64,000 nucleotides of DNA from Impatiens glandulifera (taxonomy: Eukaryota > Streptophyta > Magnoliopsida > Ericales > Balsaminaceae). The notes beneath the pieces were generated by a model. That model worked only from the letters and a program-made list of their open reading frames with translations, ran no database searches and was not told the DNA's origin. Below, piece after piece: positions 1-12,612 of the stretch; the first letter of the stretch is position 1; each line of letters begins with the position of its first letter. The stretch covers positions 6,345,389-6,409,388 of the forward strand of contig NC_061864.1 of assembly GCF_907164915.1 (NCBI RefSeq), in the 5' to 3' direction. The translations under genes and the position numbers were made by a program.

Positions 1-218
1 TCAAATTATTTATTTTATTTTATTTTTAAAACATACATAACCTTATTAATGTCAAACTCGTTTGTTTAGAGAAAGACAATACACACAAATTCCTAATGGG
101 TCCCATCTTGTTTCAATAAATAAATAAATAAAGGGCATGCCGTAAATTTAGGCTTTATTTAATATAATTATTGGTTATATGTTTTTAACAATTTAATTCA
201 TATTGTTCAATTTCACAG

Positions 219-1185
219 ATAACTAAACTGCAAGGTGGGTTAGCTATCGGCTGTGCGTTCAACCATGCTATCCTAGATGGAACATCTACGTGGCATTTCA
301 TGAGATCGTGGGCGGAGATCTGCTGCGGCGCACCAGCGATCTCGGTTCAACCTTTCTTTGACCGTACTAAGGTTAGGAATACCCGAATGAAGCTGGAGCT
401 GCCGGAGAAACCGATTACCAGCAACACTGACGTCATCAGATCGGACGTCCCTTCTTTGTCACGTGAGAGGATCTTTAAGTTCTCGGAATCGACGGTTGAC
501 AGGATCAAGAATGAAGTTAATGATGGAAGATCCGACGGTTCTAAACCTTTCTCCACTTTCCAGTCTCTGTCTGCACACATTTGGCAAGCCGTCGCACGTG
601 CGCGTCAGCTGAAGCCGGAGGATCCGACTGTTTTTACCGTGTTTGCTGACTGCCGTAAACGGGTCGACCCAGCTATGCCCGATTCGTATTTTGGAAACCT
701 AATCCAGGCATGTAGTTAAGTTAACAGTTTATTTTGGAAACGGGTCAGGATTTGTTTGATAATTAATTAATTAATCTGTTATGCTGCTGCAGGCAATTTT
801 CACTGTGTCGTCAACCGGGTTATTGGCCGAATCGAAGCAATTCGGAGCTTCGATGATCCAGAAAGCGATCTATGGCCACGACTCTAAGGTGATTAACGAA
901 AGAAACATGGAGTTCGAGAGCAACCCGAAGATATTCGAGTTTAAGGATGCGGGTATGAACTGTGTGGCGGTTGGAAGCTCGCCGAGGTTCAAGGTTTATG
1001 AGGTGGATTTTGGATTCGGAAAACCGGAAAGCGTTAGGAGCGGGTTGAACAACCGGTTTGACGGGATGGTTTATCTTTATCCGGGGAAGAGTGGGGGGAG
1101 GAGCATCGATGTGGAGATTAGCTTGGAAAAAGGTACAATGGAGAGGCTTGAGAAAGATAAGGACTTTCTTCTAATGGAAGAATAA
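219..1185 (+). CDS. DCR: BAHD acyltransferase, DCR-like (3' part; 5' exon off-window)
   Basis: Coding exons 219-707 and 793-1185; the start lies upstream of the window and 1-218 is the end of an intron (acceptor TTTCACAG). BAHD enzymes move an acyl group from acyl-CoA to an alcohol or amine. The first visible exon carries the HxxxD catalytic motif (HAILD, with GCAFN before it) and the last carries the structural DFGFG motif, a variant of DFGWG, at 1006-1020. The stretches FADCRKRVDP, YFGNLIQAIF, GSSPRFKVYEVDFGFGKPE and DVEISLEKG match, from memory, Arabidopsis DCR (DEFECTIVE IN CUTICULAR RIDGES), a cytosolic acyltransferase needed for 9(10),16-dihydroxypalmitate in cutin. The cutin role is inferred from that resemblance. 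Frame continuity across the last intron requires a GC donor at 708-709. The C-terminus ends soon after the DKDFLLMEE stretch, shorter than the glycine/asparagine-rich tail I remember for Arabidopsis. Confidence 0.88.
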
Positions 1186-1327
1186 TTAATTATTATTATT
1201 ATAATATGGAAGTGTCCTTTAAGGTTGTCGGATTAATAATTTAAGGGCCCCCCATGTTTGTTTCTTTGTTGGTCTGTCATGTATGTTTGGATTGTGGTGA
1301 ACCTAGGCTATTTTATTATTTTAATGT

Positions 1328-1760
1328 TTGAACTTGGTGTTATTTTATCTATTTTATTTTTAGTTTATGTTGCTTTACATTAAGTAGTCAATATTATGTT
1401 GGAAAAATATTTTGTTTTACTTATTTATTTTATGTTTAGTTTATATTGCTTTACATTGAGTAGTCAATATTATGTTAGAAAAAAACTTGGTGTTACTTAT
1501 CTATTTTAATTTTAGTTTATATTGTTTTACATTGTCATTAAATAGTCAATATTATCTTCTTTTTTTAACTTGGTGTTACTTATCTATTTTAATTTTAGTT
1601 TATATTGCTCTACATTAAGTAGTATGTAGTCAATATTGTGTTGAAAAAAAAATAGTGTTACTTATCTATTTTCATTTTAATTTATATTGCTAGTCAATAT
1701 TATGTTGGAAAAAAACTTTGTGTTACTTATATATACATTAAGTAGTTAAATATTATAATG
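1328..1760. repeat. Imperfect tandem repeat, unit about 75-85 bp, 5-6 copies
   Basis: Downstream of the DCR-like gene the same order of words recurs: cttggtgttacttatctat, then tttagtttatattgc, tttacattaagtagt, caatattatgttg and an A-run. Copies start near 1331, 1412, 1484, 1568, 1651 and 1714; the last is partial. Copies differ by small indels such as a 7-base insert in the fourth. No coding potential seen. Confidence 0.75.
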
Positions 1761-3980
1761 GATTTTTTTTTTAAATATAGAAAGTTAATTTGATCTTTTA
1801 CGATGACTTTCATCTCATCTTAGACCTTTCTAAAAAAAATCTGTTAATTTTATTTATTTATATAACTAACTCATTTATTTATTAAAAATGTATTTAATTA
1901 ACATTTAATCTAATTACATTTTTGATGGTATTAATTTATTCTCTCTTTTATTTATTTATCAAAATCTATTTATAATTTATTTATATTATTCTTATTAAAT
2001 ATATTTAATCATGTATTTACAAATTATTTGAATTTAAATTTTAAATGTATATATTTTTTGAATTATTGGCCTTACTTCCATTCAGAAATTAAATTTTAAA
2101 TATTATTTTATTAAATATTATAAATATTTAAATAAATTATTAACAATTCATTATACACATTCAAATAATAAGAATTCAAATAAAATCAAGAAAATTAACT
2201 ATTAAATTTATTTTATTATGTTTTCTTATTAATTGATTATTCTTCAACTATTTTTTTATTACTCAATTTTTTTTATTATATAAATAATTTAAAATTATAT
2301 ATATAAATTCTTATTAATATATACACCTAATTTATATCATTTTAAAATATATTTATTAAATTATTTTTCACGAAATTTAATAATTAAAATATTATATTAA
2401 TATATATGTAAAATTATATCATTTTTAAAATATTTATCATTTATGTAAGTTTTATACATTTGGTTGGTACAAAGGAATATTATATGATTGGTATAGTATA
2501 AACTATATCCATAGTGTTTTAGTACGATGTTTTTTACATTGGTAATATAATTATATAATTTATATCTCATATTTGATATAAAATAGTAACTAGTCCCTCC
2601 TGTGTTAGGTTCAACACTATTCTTATATCATTTAATTTTTAATTTTTTATTATACCTTTTATTAATATTATATATAATTTCTTATTATATAATATATTAA
2701 ATATATTTTATTTAATTTAATATTATTATATATAATCAATTTTAATATATATTTATATTTTAAACAGTTCAATATTTTAAATAAAAAATATTTATTTATT
2801 TTTATAACTATAATTTTATTAATTATTATTTTTTTATATTTATTTATATTATAAATAATATTTTTATTTTAGTTTATTTTATTACAATTATTAATAATAT
2901 TTAAATTAAATAAATATAATTTATCGTTTATATTATAATTATAATTACATTAATTATTAAATATTAACACTATAATAATTTATAATAATAATAAACAATA
3001 TTATTTATAATATAAATAAATATATAAAATAATTATTTTAAATTAATATTTATACAACTTATACTATATCTTATATTATATACCAAATACAAAATTATAA
3101 ATTATATACAATTTATATTATTTCTTATAATTCATACAAAATATCAATAATCTATATAAATTATATTACCCTATATTATTTATACCTTGTTACAATTTAT
3201 ACTTTATATAACTTATATCATATACAATTTGTACCACGTACTAAATGTTACTTTAAAATTATATTTGGATAAAAAGTGTTTGTATGCCTGTGAGTTTTTT
3301 TTTTTTTTTATAAAAGGTGTACATTTTACTGTTGGCATTTAATGAGATTAAATTGTTAGATACAAATTTATTTATTTTTATTCAATAAAAGAGATATAAA
3401 ATGATATTTTATTTATGTTTTTTTTATATATCATTTATTTATTTGTATGAGTTTCTTCTTCTTCTTATTATATATATAGATGAATAGTAATTATTTGACT
3501 TTTTTTTTTCTTATTAACTGCGTGTAGAGACAAATTTAATTACATTTGTTATATTATTAAGTATATAAATTATATTTTAGTTATTTTAATTTTGTATATG
3601 TTATTTTGTATTATTTATAAATTAATTTTTAACCTGGATCATTTTATTTGAATTAATGAGAATTAAAAAAGAAAAAAAAAGTGTGTATTAACTAATTTAT
3701 TTATTTTAAATATTTTATAATATTAAATAAAATACAAATTATTGTAAATATTTTTTTTTGAGAAAATTTTATTTATATTAAAAAATAAAAATATTACAAA
3801 TTTAATTTAATAAATAAAAATAACATCCAAGTATAAAAGGATTAGGAAAAAATGATTAAATATAATTAACATTATAAAAGTAATAATTAAAAGAACCTGA
3901 ATGATATTTTCCTGATCAAAATAAAGTGATTCATTTTGGAAAATATATATAGACGAACAATATTAAATAGATTTTAGAAT
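1761..3980. other. AT-rich intergenic spacer
   Basis: Very AT-rich DNA with poly-T and TA-rich runs and no ORF, RNA gene or well-formed transposon end that I can support. It separates the 3' end of the DCR-like gene from the promoter and leader of the MTB gene. Confidence 0.6.
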
Positions 3981-4387
3981 AAGAGCGGTCTGGTTCGGTT
4001 CGACATCGTAGGCGGCTAGGGCAGGGGTATTATTTTGCTAACTGGATATCACGGCAAAATTCTTCACTAAATCTCAGCAAAACTAAAAACAAATAAACAG
4101 GAAGATCTTCCCTTTTCTCGTCGTTTGAATCACTCTTTTCCGATTCGGATTGCGACAAATTTTAAATTTCTCCATCAAATTATATCGCGCATCCCTGCTT
4201 TGGTGGTGGTAGACTGGTATGTTTTATGGTGTACTTTGTTTGTTATAAACCTTCTATCGCTAATGCTGATGCGCTATTGACAATAATGTCTCTCCTCTTG
4301 ATTCCCTTTTTTCAATAAACCCATTGTAGGATGAGTTGATTGTGTGTTTGTATTGGAGGGTTTATCAGTTTTAAGTAATTTATTGTT
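3981..4387 (+). promoter_or_regulatory. Probable MTB promoter end and 5' leader
   Basis: Base composition rises sharply from about 3,990 compared with the AT-rich spacer, as expected for a transcribed leader. A possible leader intron runs from a GTATGT donor near 4217 to a TTGTAG acceptor near 4329. If unspliced, two very short upstream ORFs (from 4286 and 4331) would precede the main ATG at 4388. No firm TATA box was chosen. Confidence 0.4.
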
Positions 4388-7300
4388 ATGGATTCTTCCG
4401 AACAAGTTGCCAAAGACGTGAAGAGTGATGAAGAAGGATGGGGTAGTGATGATAAGAGCAAACACAGATCAAGAATGACTAGGACTAGAGACGACGATGA
4501 TGATGGGGGGGACAATGTTGATAGTAGAAAGAGGTCTAGCGATGGGGATAGTAACTTTGAAGTTAGTGAGAAGTCGTTGTCGAAACAGGCTAGGACAAAA
4601 CCTGAAGAGGATACATTGGGAGAGTTGAGCAGTTGGTACAATGATGGAGATCTAGAGAGTAAGAACGATAATCTAAGTTATAGAAGTGAAAGAGAAAAAG
4701 CAGGTTCAAGTTTTCTTGAACACGAGAGTTCTCAAAGCAGAAAGACATACAAGCATGATGGAGAGAATGAAAAGATAGAGGATAGAGATTCAAGATCAAG
4801 TGAAAGGAGAGAATATAGCCGTGAAAAGGAAAACGATCATTCTGAGCAAGGGAGAAACTCTAGGAGAAGATGGGATGAGCCAGAGAACAACTGGGAACCT
4901 GAAGAAGAAATAAGTGGTTCAGATTCAAAGGTCAACAGAAGTTCTAGATCCCGTGAAAGGGATGATAGAGGTGCAGATGGTGAATTAGAGAAGTCACAGT
5001 TAGAATATGAGCAAGAAAGTTCTTTGAAGCGGGGAGATATTGAAAGTGATGATAGAGTGAAATCAAGAGTTGATAGCAGGGCTGACTGGGAATTGCATAA
5101 GCGAAGTCATGATAGGATTGGCGGCAGAAAAGAAGGAATCAGAAGTGAGGCTGTGAAAACGTCATCAAAGTATGGAATTTCAAGTGATAACTACGATGTG
5201 ATAGAGATCCAGACAAAGAAGCCGGAGGACAGAATTGGCAAACCGGATATATCTGCAACATCATCTATGGATGTTGATAATGGCATTGACAGTCAATCAG
5301 GCAAAGCAAAAAGCCAACAGATTTCTGCTAGTGTCATTCACGAGTCATCTCCCTTCAATAGAGCTCCTCGCCCACAAGGAGGTAGAGGATGGGGAAGGCC
5401 TCCTGCCAGAGATTCTCAACCAATTGGAATTTCAATTCCTTTGATGGCTCCCCCTTTTGGACCACTTGGAATGTCACAACTGAATCCTCCCATTTCCATT
5501 TCCCCTGGTATATTCCTTCCACCTTTTGCACCACCTGTTGTCTGGCCCGGGCCTCGAGGAGTTGAAATGGGCATGTTAGGTGCCCCACTTGTTATGCAAT
5601 CCCCAGGACATGTATATCCACCCAATATTGGAACCCCACAGGCTCTTTCATATTCTAACCTTCCTGGTCCTGGCTTTAGTGGTGTTGTTCCAAGAGGAAG
5701 AATGCAGTCACAAGAAAAGGTCAATTGGGTGGCTCCTCCTAGAACACTTCATGGTAAAGCTCCTTCTAGAGGAGAGCAGAATGATTATTCTCAGAATTTT
5801 GTTGATACTGGGATGCACCCTCAGAATTTTATCAGGGAATTGGAGCTAACCAGTGTTGTTGAAGACTATCCTAAGCTTCGAGAGCTTATACAAAAGAAGG
5901 ATGAGATTGTGGCTAATTCCGCGGCTCCTCCTATGTATTTTAAGAGTGACCTGAGGGAATTTGAGCTGTCACCGGAATTTTTTGGAACAAAGTTTGATGT
6001 TATTCTTGTGGACCCTCCTTGGGAGGAATATGTTCATCGAGCTCCTGGTGTTACGGACCACATGGAGTACTGGACATTTGAGGAAATTATGAATCTTAAG
6101 ATTGAGGTACTTTTCTTTACACAATGCTAATGTCAGTCAATTTAGATATAACAATCATCTCCTTATACTAGCTTAAGCATTTGATGGTGCTATGACTTTT
6201 AATCAACATGACTAAGATAGTTCTGTTATTCAAAACTTGTAAATTCAAGGTCACCAAAATCCATTTTACTTGGACCTTGTTTAATCTAGGGTCTTTGAAT
6301 AACTAAGTGGTTATTTTCATGTAGGTTACTGAAATTCAGGTTATTAGAGTAAAAAGACATTAGGAGTATAAATATATGTTGAAAAATTATATATTATATA
6401 TATTTTTTTAGCGAAAAGGTGTTTTGGTTGAGAATGATGTGATTGTTAAGTATATTGTTCATTTGATATTGAGTTATTAGAATTCTCCAATTACTCACAT
6501 CAAACAAGCCCTTGAAATTTGTGCTGAATATTTATGCAGGCAATAGCTGACACGCCTTCTTTCCTTTTCCTGTGGGTTGGTAATGGTATCGGCCTAGAGC
6601 AAGGCCGGCAATGTCTAAAGAAGGTAGTTGGTGGTTTCACCTTGTCCTCCCCTTGGTTTTCCTTGTACTGTTTATCATACTTGATTACATTGTGTTTTTT
6701 CTAGTGGGGATTTCGAAGGTGCGAGGACATATGCTGGGTAAAGACCAACAAGACTAATGCTACTCCTGGCTTACGCCATGACTTTCATACTCTGTTTCAA
6801 CGATCCAAGGTTAGTGGTTCTATCGATGCATCTTGGAGCTCTTTTTTCTTTTTAAACGTTGAACTTCCATTAAAAACCACAACACAACGCCAGAGTCACA
6901 TCGGTTGTTGAAATATGATTTGACATCAAACAAGGCCTTCATCATCTGGAATTTATCTAAGTCACTGATAATAACTAATTTATTTTTTCCTTATTCTATT
7001 GTTTATTATAAAAGGAACATTGCTTGATGGGCATAAAGGGAACTGTACGTCGAAGTACTGACGGTCACATTATCCATGCTAATATTGACACTGATGTAAT
7101 CATTGCAGAGGAACCCCCTTACGGTCAGTACTAAGAATTGATGATAGATCTTCCAATTTATTTCGCTACTGGTTGGGAGATATGTGTATTTATTATTGAT
7201 AGTGAAAAATGCAGGTTCAACTGCAAAGCCAGAAGATATGTACAGAATAATTGAACACTTTGCACTTGGCTGCAGAAGGCTTGAGTTGTTTGGTGAAGAC

Positions 7301-7979
7301 CACAATATAAGAGCCGGATGGCTCACTGTTGGTAAAGGTTTATCCTCTTCCAATTTTGATTCCAAGGTATATTATATATTCATTTGATCATATTGCTGTA
7401 TATTGAGCTTATTTTGATTTCTGTTAAACATAGCAAATGTAGATTTTGTTTTTTTATCTTCATCAAAATTGATAACTCTATTGTTTTGTCAAACAGTAAA
7501 GTAAACACAAATCATTGCCATTAGGGTTTGGGTTTCTTTTCTGGCATTTACTAAATTCAAAATGAATGCATTGTCAGGCTTTCACCAAGACCTTTTCGGA
7601 TAAGGACGGAAAAGTGTGGCAAGGAGGAGGAGGGCGAAATCCACCACCAGAGGCACCTCATCTTATTTTGACAACTCCTGATATTGAAGCTCTTCGGCCC
7701 AAGTCACCAATGAAGAATCAACTACAACTGCAACAGCAGTCAGCTTCCATTTCAATCAACACTGTTAACTCGGTCAACAATAAAAGGCCTGCTACCGTAA
7801 ATTCTCCCTTTCATGGAGGGGATTTGAGTTCTGATGCCTCTAGTGCAAATCTCTTTGCTCCACCACCTCCATGGGTTAACTCTGGAATGGACGTTTTCAA
7901 AGGAAATTTGGGGCCATATGGTGGTGTCCCACTTTATGGGCAGCAGCAGCCACAGCAACCAAATGCCCCAGAGTATTGA
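4388..7979 (+). CDS. MTB: N6-adenosine mRNA methyltransferase subunit MTB (METTL14 homologue)
   Basis: Six coding exons: 4388-6106, 6540-6623, 6705-6809, 7015-7123, 7215-7366, 7578-7979; 856 aa. MTB pairs with MTA (METTL3) in the nuclear m6A writer complex. Residues 1 to about 300 are charged and low-complexity (R/E/D/S-rich). A Pro/Gly-rich segment follows (about 320-460), then the MT-A70 domain from about 465 ([19 protein letters not shown]) to about 740. Motifs include [19 protein letters not shown] (DPPW at 542-545), [40 protein letters not shown] and [14 protein letters not shown]. The tail is Gln/Pro-rich. All junctions keep frame with GT-AG introns. The sequence follows Arabidopsis At4g09980 (EMB1691) closely from memory. 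Short upstream ATGs near 4286 and 4331 may be in the leader or in a leader intron (possible donor 4217, acceptor near 4329). Confidence 0.93.
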
Positions 7980-8296
7980 GGAATTAATTTATTGTGACTC
8001 AATTGACTGATGACTATATCATGTTATTCAATTTATCTGGTTGTCTTTATTTGGTTTAGGCCATTGGCCAAAGTAAAGTAGTTGAAAGCTAATGAATTTA
8101 TTCCATTGAATTTTAAACAATAAAAACTGACAGAGAGTGATTGGAAGGTGGATGTTCTTATGCTGTACACAGTTTACAACAGATTTCAAAAAAGACTACA
8201 AACTCAATTGCATATGTTTTTTACCCTTGTTATGAGTAATTGTGTGAACATAACAACAAAAAGGGGAAATAATTTTTTTTTTTTTAAATGTTGGCA

Positions 8297-9070
8297 TCAC
8301 ACATCATTTTCGTACTTTTGGGATGGAGGTGTCGACAGTACATCAGCCTCTTGAGCAGGATCAGTTAGTGCCTTAGTTTGTGGGTCGGACTGCTCCGATT
8401 CTAAAGTAGTAGGAATGTTGCCTGTCAGCTGTTGTTGAGATGATGACAATGATTTCAACTGCTCTTCTGTTATCTTCAAGTAATCTTCACTTGAGTAGGC
8501 TTGAGCACCATCTGCAAATAAGCATACAATCAAGATAAATTTTCATCCATCGTTTAGTATTTGTTTCATGTTGGATTCAAACATTGAATCGAAGTTGAAT
8601 TTTTCTTTAACTTTTGTCTTGTTGGAGTCAAAACCTGTTTTGTTCTCATTTTCATAACAAAATGATTAGGCATTATAGCAACAGATGTCTATTATATATA
8701 ATCATCATAAACTGGAATTCTTCAAAAAAAGACTGACTTGGATCAGATGAAGTGTTTGGGTTTGATGAAGAAGTATAGATGTTCTTCTTCTGCTGCTGCT
8801 GCGGCTTGGGATCTTGGAAATCATCTAGACCAATCTCTCTCTCAAGTGTGCTTTTGAATTCCCTTGAGACATCCTACAAACAACAATTGAAACTAACTTG
8901 AATCCATCAATGAATGAATTCAAGAGTCGATTTGCTTTATTTTACTACCTGCAACTCTCTAATTGTGGGTTGAAATGCACGCAGAGTCTTCCCCAAATTC
9001 CTAGCAACCTGCACCATCATCATCATAATTTCATTGAATGACCCTTTAACCTAATTTCAGAAAACTTGAA

Positions 9071-9101
<31 letters not shown>

Positions 9102-9561
9102 CCTCAGCAAGACCTTTGGGACCAAAGACCAACAAAGCCACCACTCCAATCACGAGGGCTTCAGGTGCTCCAACTCCAAAGAGAGAAGCGTACACGCCCA
9201 CGCCCTCATTTCTTTTACATTTTCCCTTCTTCCTCTCTACCAAAACAATAATGATCGATTCCCCAAATTCAAATCCCAAACACTAAACAAATTACCCGAA
9301 TACAAAACCATCAAGAGAGAGTGTACCCATTTTTGCATATTGTTTGGGAATTGAAACACCGAGATTCCTCCTCAGTCCATTCCAAGAAGAGAATAAGTTC
9401 AAACCCGGTAGAGGATTCCATTTGAATGAGTAAGAGTTTTGAGATTTGGCGTGGAAAATTACACAAGGAGCGCAGAGGGTTGTACTTCTATCCTTCCTGA
9501 GAGTAGAAGATGAATAAGTCCACAAGCTAGAAGAAGCAGCGGCCATTGAAGAAGCAATCAT
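8297..9561 (-). CDS. HCF106: Sec-independent translocase TatB homologue HCF106, chloroplastic
   Basis: Five exons on the minus strand: 9561-9327, 9236-9103, 9008-8949, 8873-8738, 8511-8297; 259 aa, close to the usual 240-260. HCF106 sits in the thylakoid membrane and with cpTatC forms the receptor of the twin-arginine (delta-pH) import pathway. Residues 1-94 are a Ser/Thr/Arg-rich transit peptide. The mature N-terminus is probably at ASLFGVGAPEALVIGVV, with the conserved membrane glutamate at residue 104. The single membrane helix ends in LLVFGPKGLAE, followed by the amphipathic helix VARNLGKTLRAFQPTIRELQ and DVSREFKSTLEREIGLDD, then a Gln/Ser/Pro-rich stromal tail. An in-frame TAG two codons upstream fixes ATG 9561 as first possible start. 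The gene is convergent with MTB, 317 bp between stop codons. Confidence 0.93.
9075..9101. repeat. (TA)n microsatellite in HCF106 intron 2
   Basis: About 13 TA units inside the 94-bp second intron of the HCF106 gene, directly at the 5' splice site on the minus strand, where the donor reads GTATATAT. Length variation here would change the intron next to its donor. Confidence 0.9.
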
Positions 9562-10345
9562 TTGCTAAATGATAGGCCACAAATTTCGCTTCAGTTCGAA
9601 GCCCCACTGAGTCATGGACTGCAAGGATATGGTTCTTCTCACATTCTGCTAAATCCCACAGACATTTCCTACATCAATATTGCCTTTCCTTTTAATTATT
9701 ATTATTATTATTATTATTATTTTAAATAATTTATTTCGAATATTAATATTTGATTCTATTTCTTGTGAAATTTAACAAAATGATTCAAATAATTACTTCT
9801 TTTTTTTTTACCTTAAACCCTAATAAAGTAAAAAATGACCTCGCGTGACAAAATGGATATTTTCGTCTGATATAATATTTTTGTAAATTTTATTAAGCCA
9901 GACATATGTATTTTTCAAAATAATGTCATTATTAAGGTTATCTGTCAAATTTCCCCTATTTCTTAGTCTCAAAAACATACTTTAATTATATATATTTTTA
10001 CTGTTTATACTTTAATTAATTACGGTTAGATTGTAATTATTTCTCAGACCTAATTAATTAATTGTGAATATGTGAAAAAATATATTCTTCAAACTTAAGA
10101 GATGCTAAAGGATATATATAGTTTGATACTTGATACAAATTATATAATGTATAAATTGTATAGAATATAAATTGTAATTAGGTATAAATATTATATGGTA
10201 GTATAAGTGGTAGGTTATTGATGTTTGATATAAATTATAAGAAATAGTATAAGTTATATATGATTTATAATTTTATGTTTAGATGTAGTATAAAAATGTA
10301 GTATAAATTGTATAAATATGAATTTAAAATTATTAGTATTATTAT
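9562..10345. other. HCF106 leader/promoter and AT-rich spacer
   Basis: From 9562 to about 9665 the DNA is less AT-rich and is the likely 5' leader and core promoter of HCF106 (minus strand). An (ATT)n microsatellite lies at 9694-9722. The rest is AT-rich with no supported gene. Confidence 0.5.
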
Positions 10346-12612
10346 TGTAATCCCCGTGAAATTATTTCCCCTTTCGATCCGTCCCCGTAACTTAGCACGT
10401 GTCGAGTGATGCGTCGGGAGAATCTCGGGGTGACTCGATTTCGATGTGTTTCAACATTGGTTTGTGTGTCAAATATCTTTTTTATAATAAAACATTATTT
10501 TAATTTTTTTTAAAATACCTAGGAGTTTTTGAAATTAACTATGTAAAAATAATTAATTTTATTCAAATTTTAATAATCGGGAGATTTATTGTAATCAAAT
10601 GATAATTTGATTGAAATCCGATTTAAATTAATTAAACATAATTAATCTATAGATTATTTATTAATAAAAATAGAGTCGCCAAATGTTTTTAGAAATATCA
10701 GTAAAATGTACGTGTATAAACGTACTTTACACCAGAGTTTTCATAAGAAGTTCGTTATTTGGTTACGCTCAGGAAAGAGATTTCGCACTATGTCATATGT
10801 GCCTATTGAAAACGGTTTTATTCATAAAGTAAAAGTTTGGCTATTACAAGTTTTATTTATAACATTTATTTCATTTAATTAGTAGTTTGGAGGTCCTAAA
10901 CAATGATAAATTTAGATTACGTAAATAATTGTACAAAATTATTTAGAAGTGTGTACCTACAATTTCATTGATATAAGATTAAGTATAAGACCTTAGAATA
11001 TCAGAAAAATGTATTAGAATTTAAAAATAAATTCCAAAGGGGCCTTAGTCAAAATATTTGTGTGGGAAATATTCTGAAAATATTAAAAAATCATATTTTG
11101 ACCTTACGGAATTATTTAAAAATGAATTGGGGTTCTAAAGTTACAAAAATAATTTTGGATTTTGAAAAGTGGAACCAAACAGGCCTTAGGACAAGAGTCC
11201 TAGGGCTTGAGTCCATTTTTACGGGTCTAGGCTTGGTCTAGATTGAGGGTGGTCTAGATTAGGTCTCGGGACACTCGGTCAAGGGATCGGAGGGTTCGAC
11301 CCTGGGGTTTGGGATGCTTGGTCCTGAACTCGGATTGTTCAGTCCTAGGTCCGGGAGTCTCAATCCCAAATTTAGCTTCTCGGTCGTGGGACCTGGGAGT
11401 CTCAGCCCCAGGTCAGACCTTTCGGTCCTAGGTGAGAATCCTCGGTCAGAATTCTTGGTCCTTGCTCAATAAAACCAGTCCTTGGGCTCGGTCCTAATTC
11501 AATAACACCGGTCATCGAGATCGATCCTAGGTCGATTTTCTCGGTTCTTGGTCTCGGTCAGGACCAAGGATTCTCGATCCTACTTTACGGTCACAATCCT
11601 ATAAGACTCGGTCGCCGAAGATCGAATGTTCTTCATTTGGTATGAAGAGTTGCATGTTTATAAATTTTAATACAAATAATGAAAACATGAACTATAAGCG
11701 GCAAACAACTTATATGGATATAGGGACCATAACCCTATCCCAAAACCCGATCAATCGAGCTCTATAATGATCAATTTCTCAACTCGATTTTTAGGGTAAG
11801 AATTGAGAGCTTTTGATTTAGGTCATCTTAAAGCCTAATTCTTGTTCTAACAACTTTAAAATGATGTTTATATTCTAACACAATCAAAACAAGAACATCA
11901 ATCAAACTCCTGTAACAATTTTTAAAACTGAAATTCTAACTCAATTTTTTTGAAAATTCAGTTGGATCAAACATGATCGGGATATTGATTTTATGATTTA
12001 GAAATCATCCTAACATGTTAGGTAGTTAATTGAATCAAAATTCCAACTTAAAATCTTAAGAACACTAAATTCAAAATTTCCAAAATTTTTAAATCGAATT
12101 TGTTTTTTTTTATTAAGGTTGATTTGATGAAATTTCTTTCGACAGAAAGCTTAGAAATCATCTAGAAAATGATTTCAACTAAAGAAAACACGAAACTGAA
12201 CCCTAAATATGATAAACTCGATTGAACTTGGAAAAATCCAATTTTGAATCACAATTCAAATTATATATGAACTGGAAGTTTACTAGTGATCGGAGAACAC
12301 TCCAATGATGTGTGTGAAGTTTTCCCAAGCCCTAGATCGAAGCTTAGATCGTCGGAGAAGTTTCTTAAAAAACCAGTCGTCGGAGATTCTTGGTAGATCT
12401 TCAATCAGTCTGTAATTTGTGATGTTTGTTCGATGGATTGGAAGAAGAATAGCTAAATACTATTTATACCCGAGCTGAGTCGGTTTCATTGAATTCAACT
12501 TCAATTTGGCTTTCGAAGTTCTTTTTCAACGTTTCTATTTTGTCCTTTACAACCTGGGTTTATGGTAACTTTTGAATTCTTACCTTAGGGGTACTGATTG
12601 CGAGGAGGAGAC
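10346..12612. mobile_element. LTR-retrotransposon-like segment with CGGTC-rich block
   Basis: Composition changes abruptly at TGTAATCCCCGTGAAATT (10346), which resembles a plant Gypsy LTR terminus (TGTAA..CCCC). It then contains AGAGTCGCCAAATG and GGTTACGCTCAGGAAAGAG (10672-10780), which I recall as parts of a widespread plant LTR family. From about 11,228 to 11,620 there is a degenerate block rich in TCGGTC and CCTAGG words. On the minus strand a TATA box (GTATAAATAG, around 12,455-12,465) precedes leader-like sequence, so the element may read right to left. No gag or pol ORF is visible and no matching right end or target duplication was found, so it is a solo LTR or fragment. Family and orientation are uncertain. 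Confidence 0.5.

Noticed and set aside
5355..5724. Minus-strand frames of 77-102 codons within MTB
   Set aside because: Antisense shadows of the Pro/Gly-rich coding segment.
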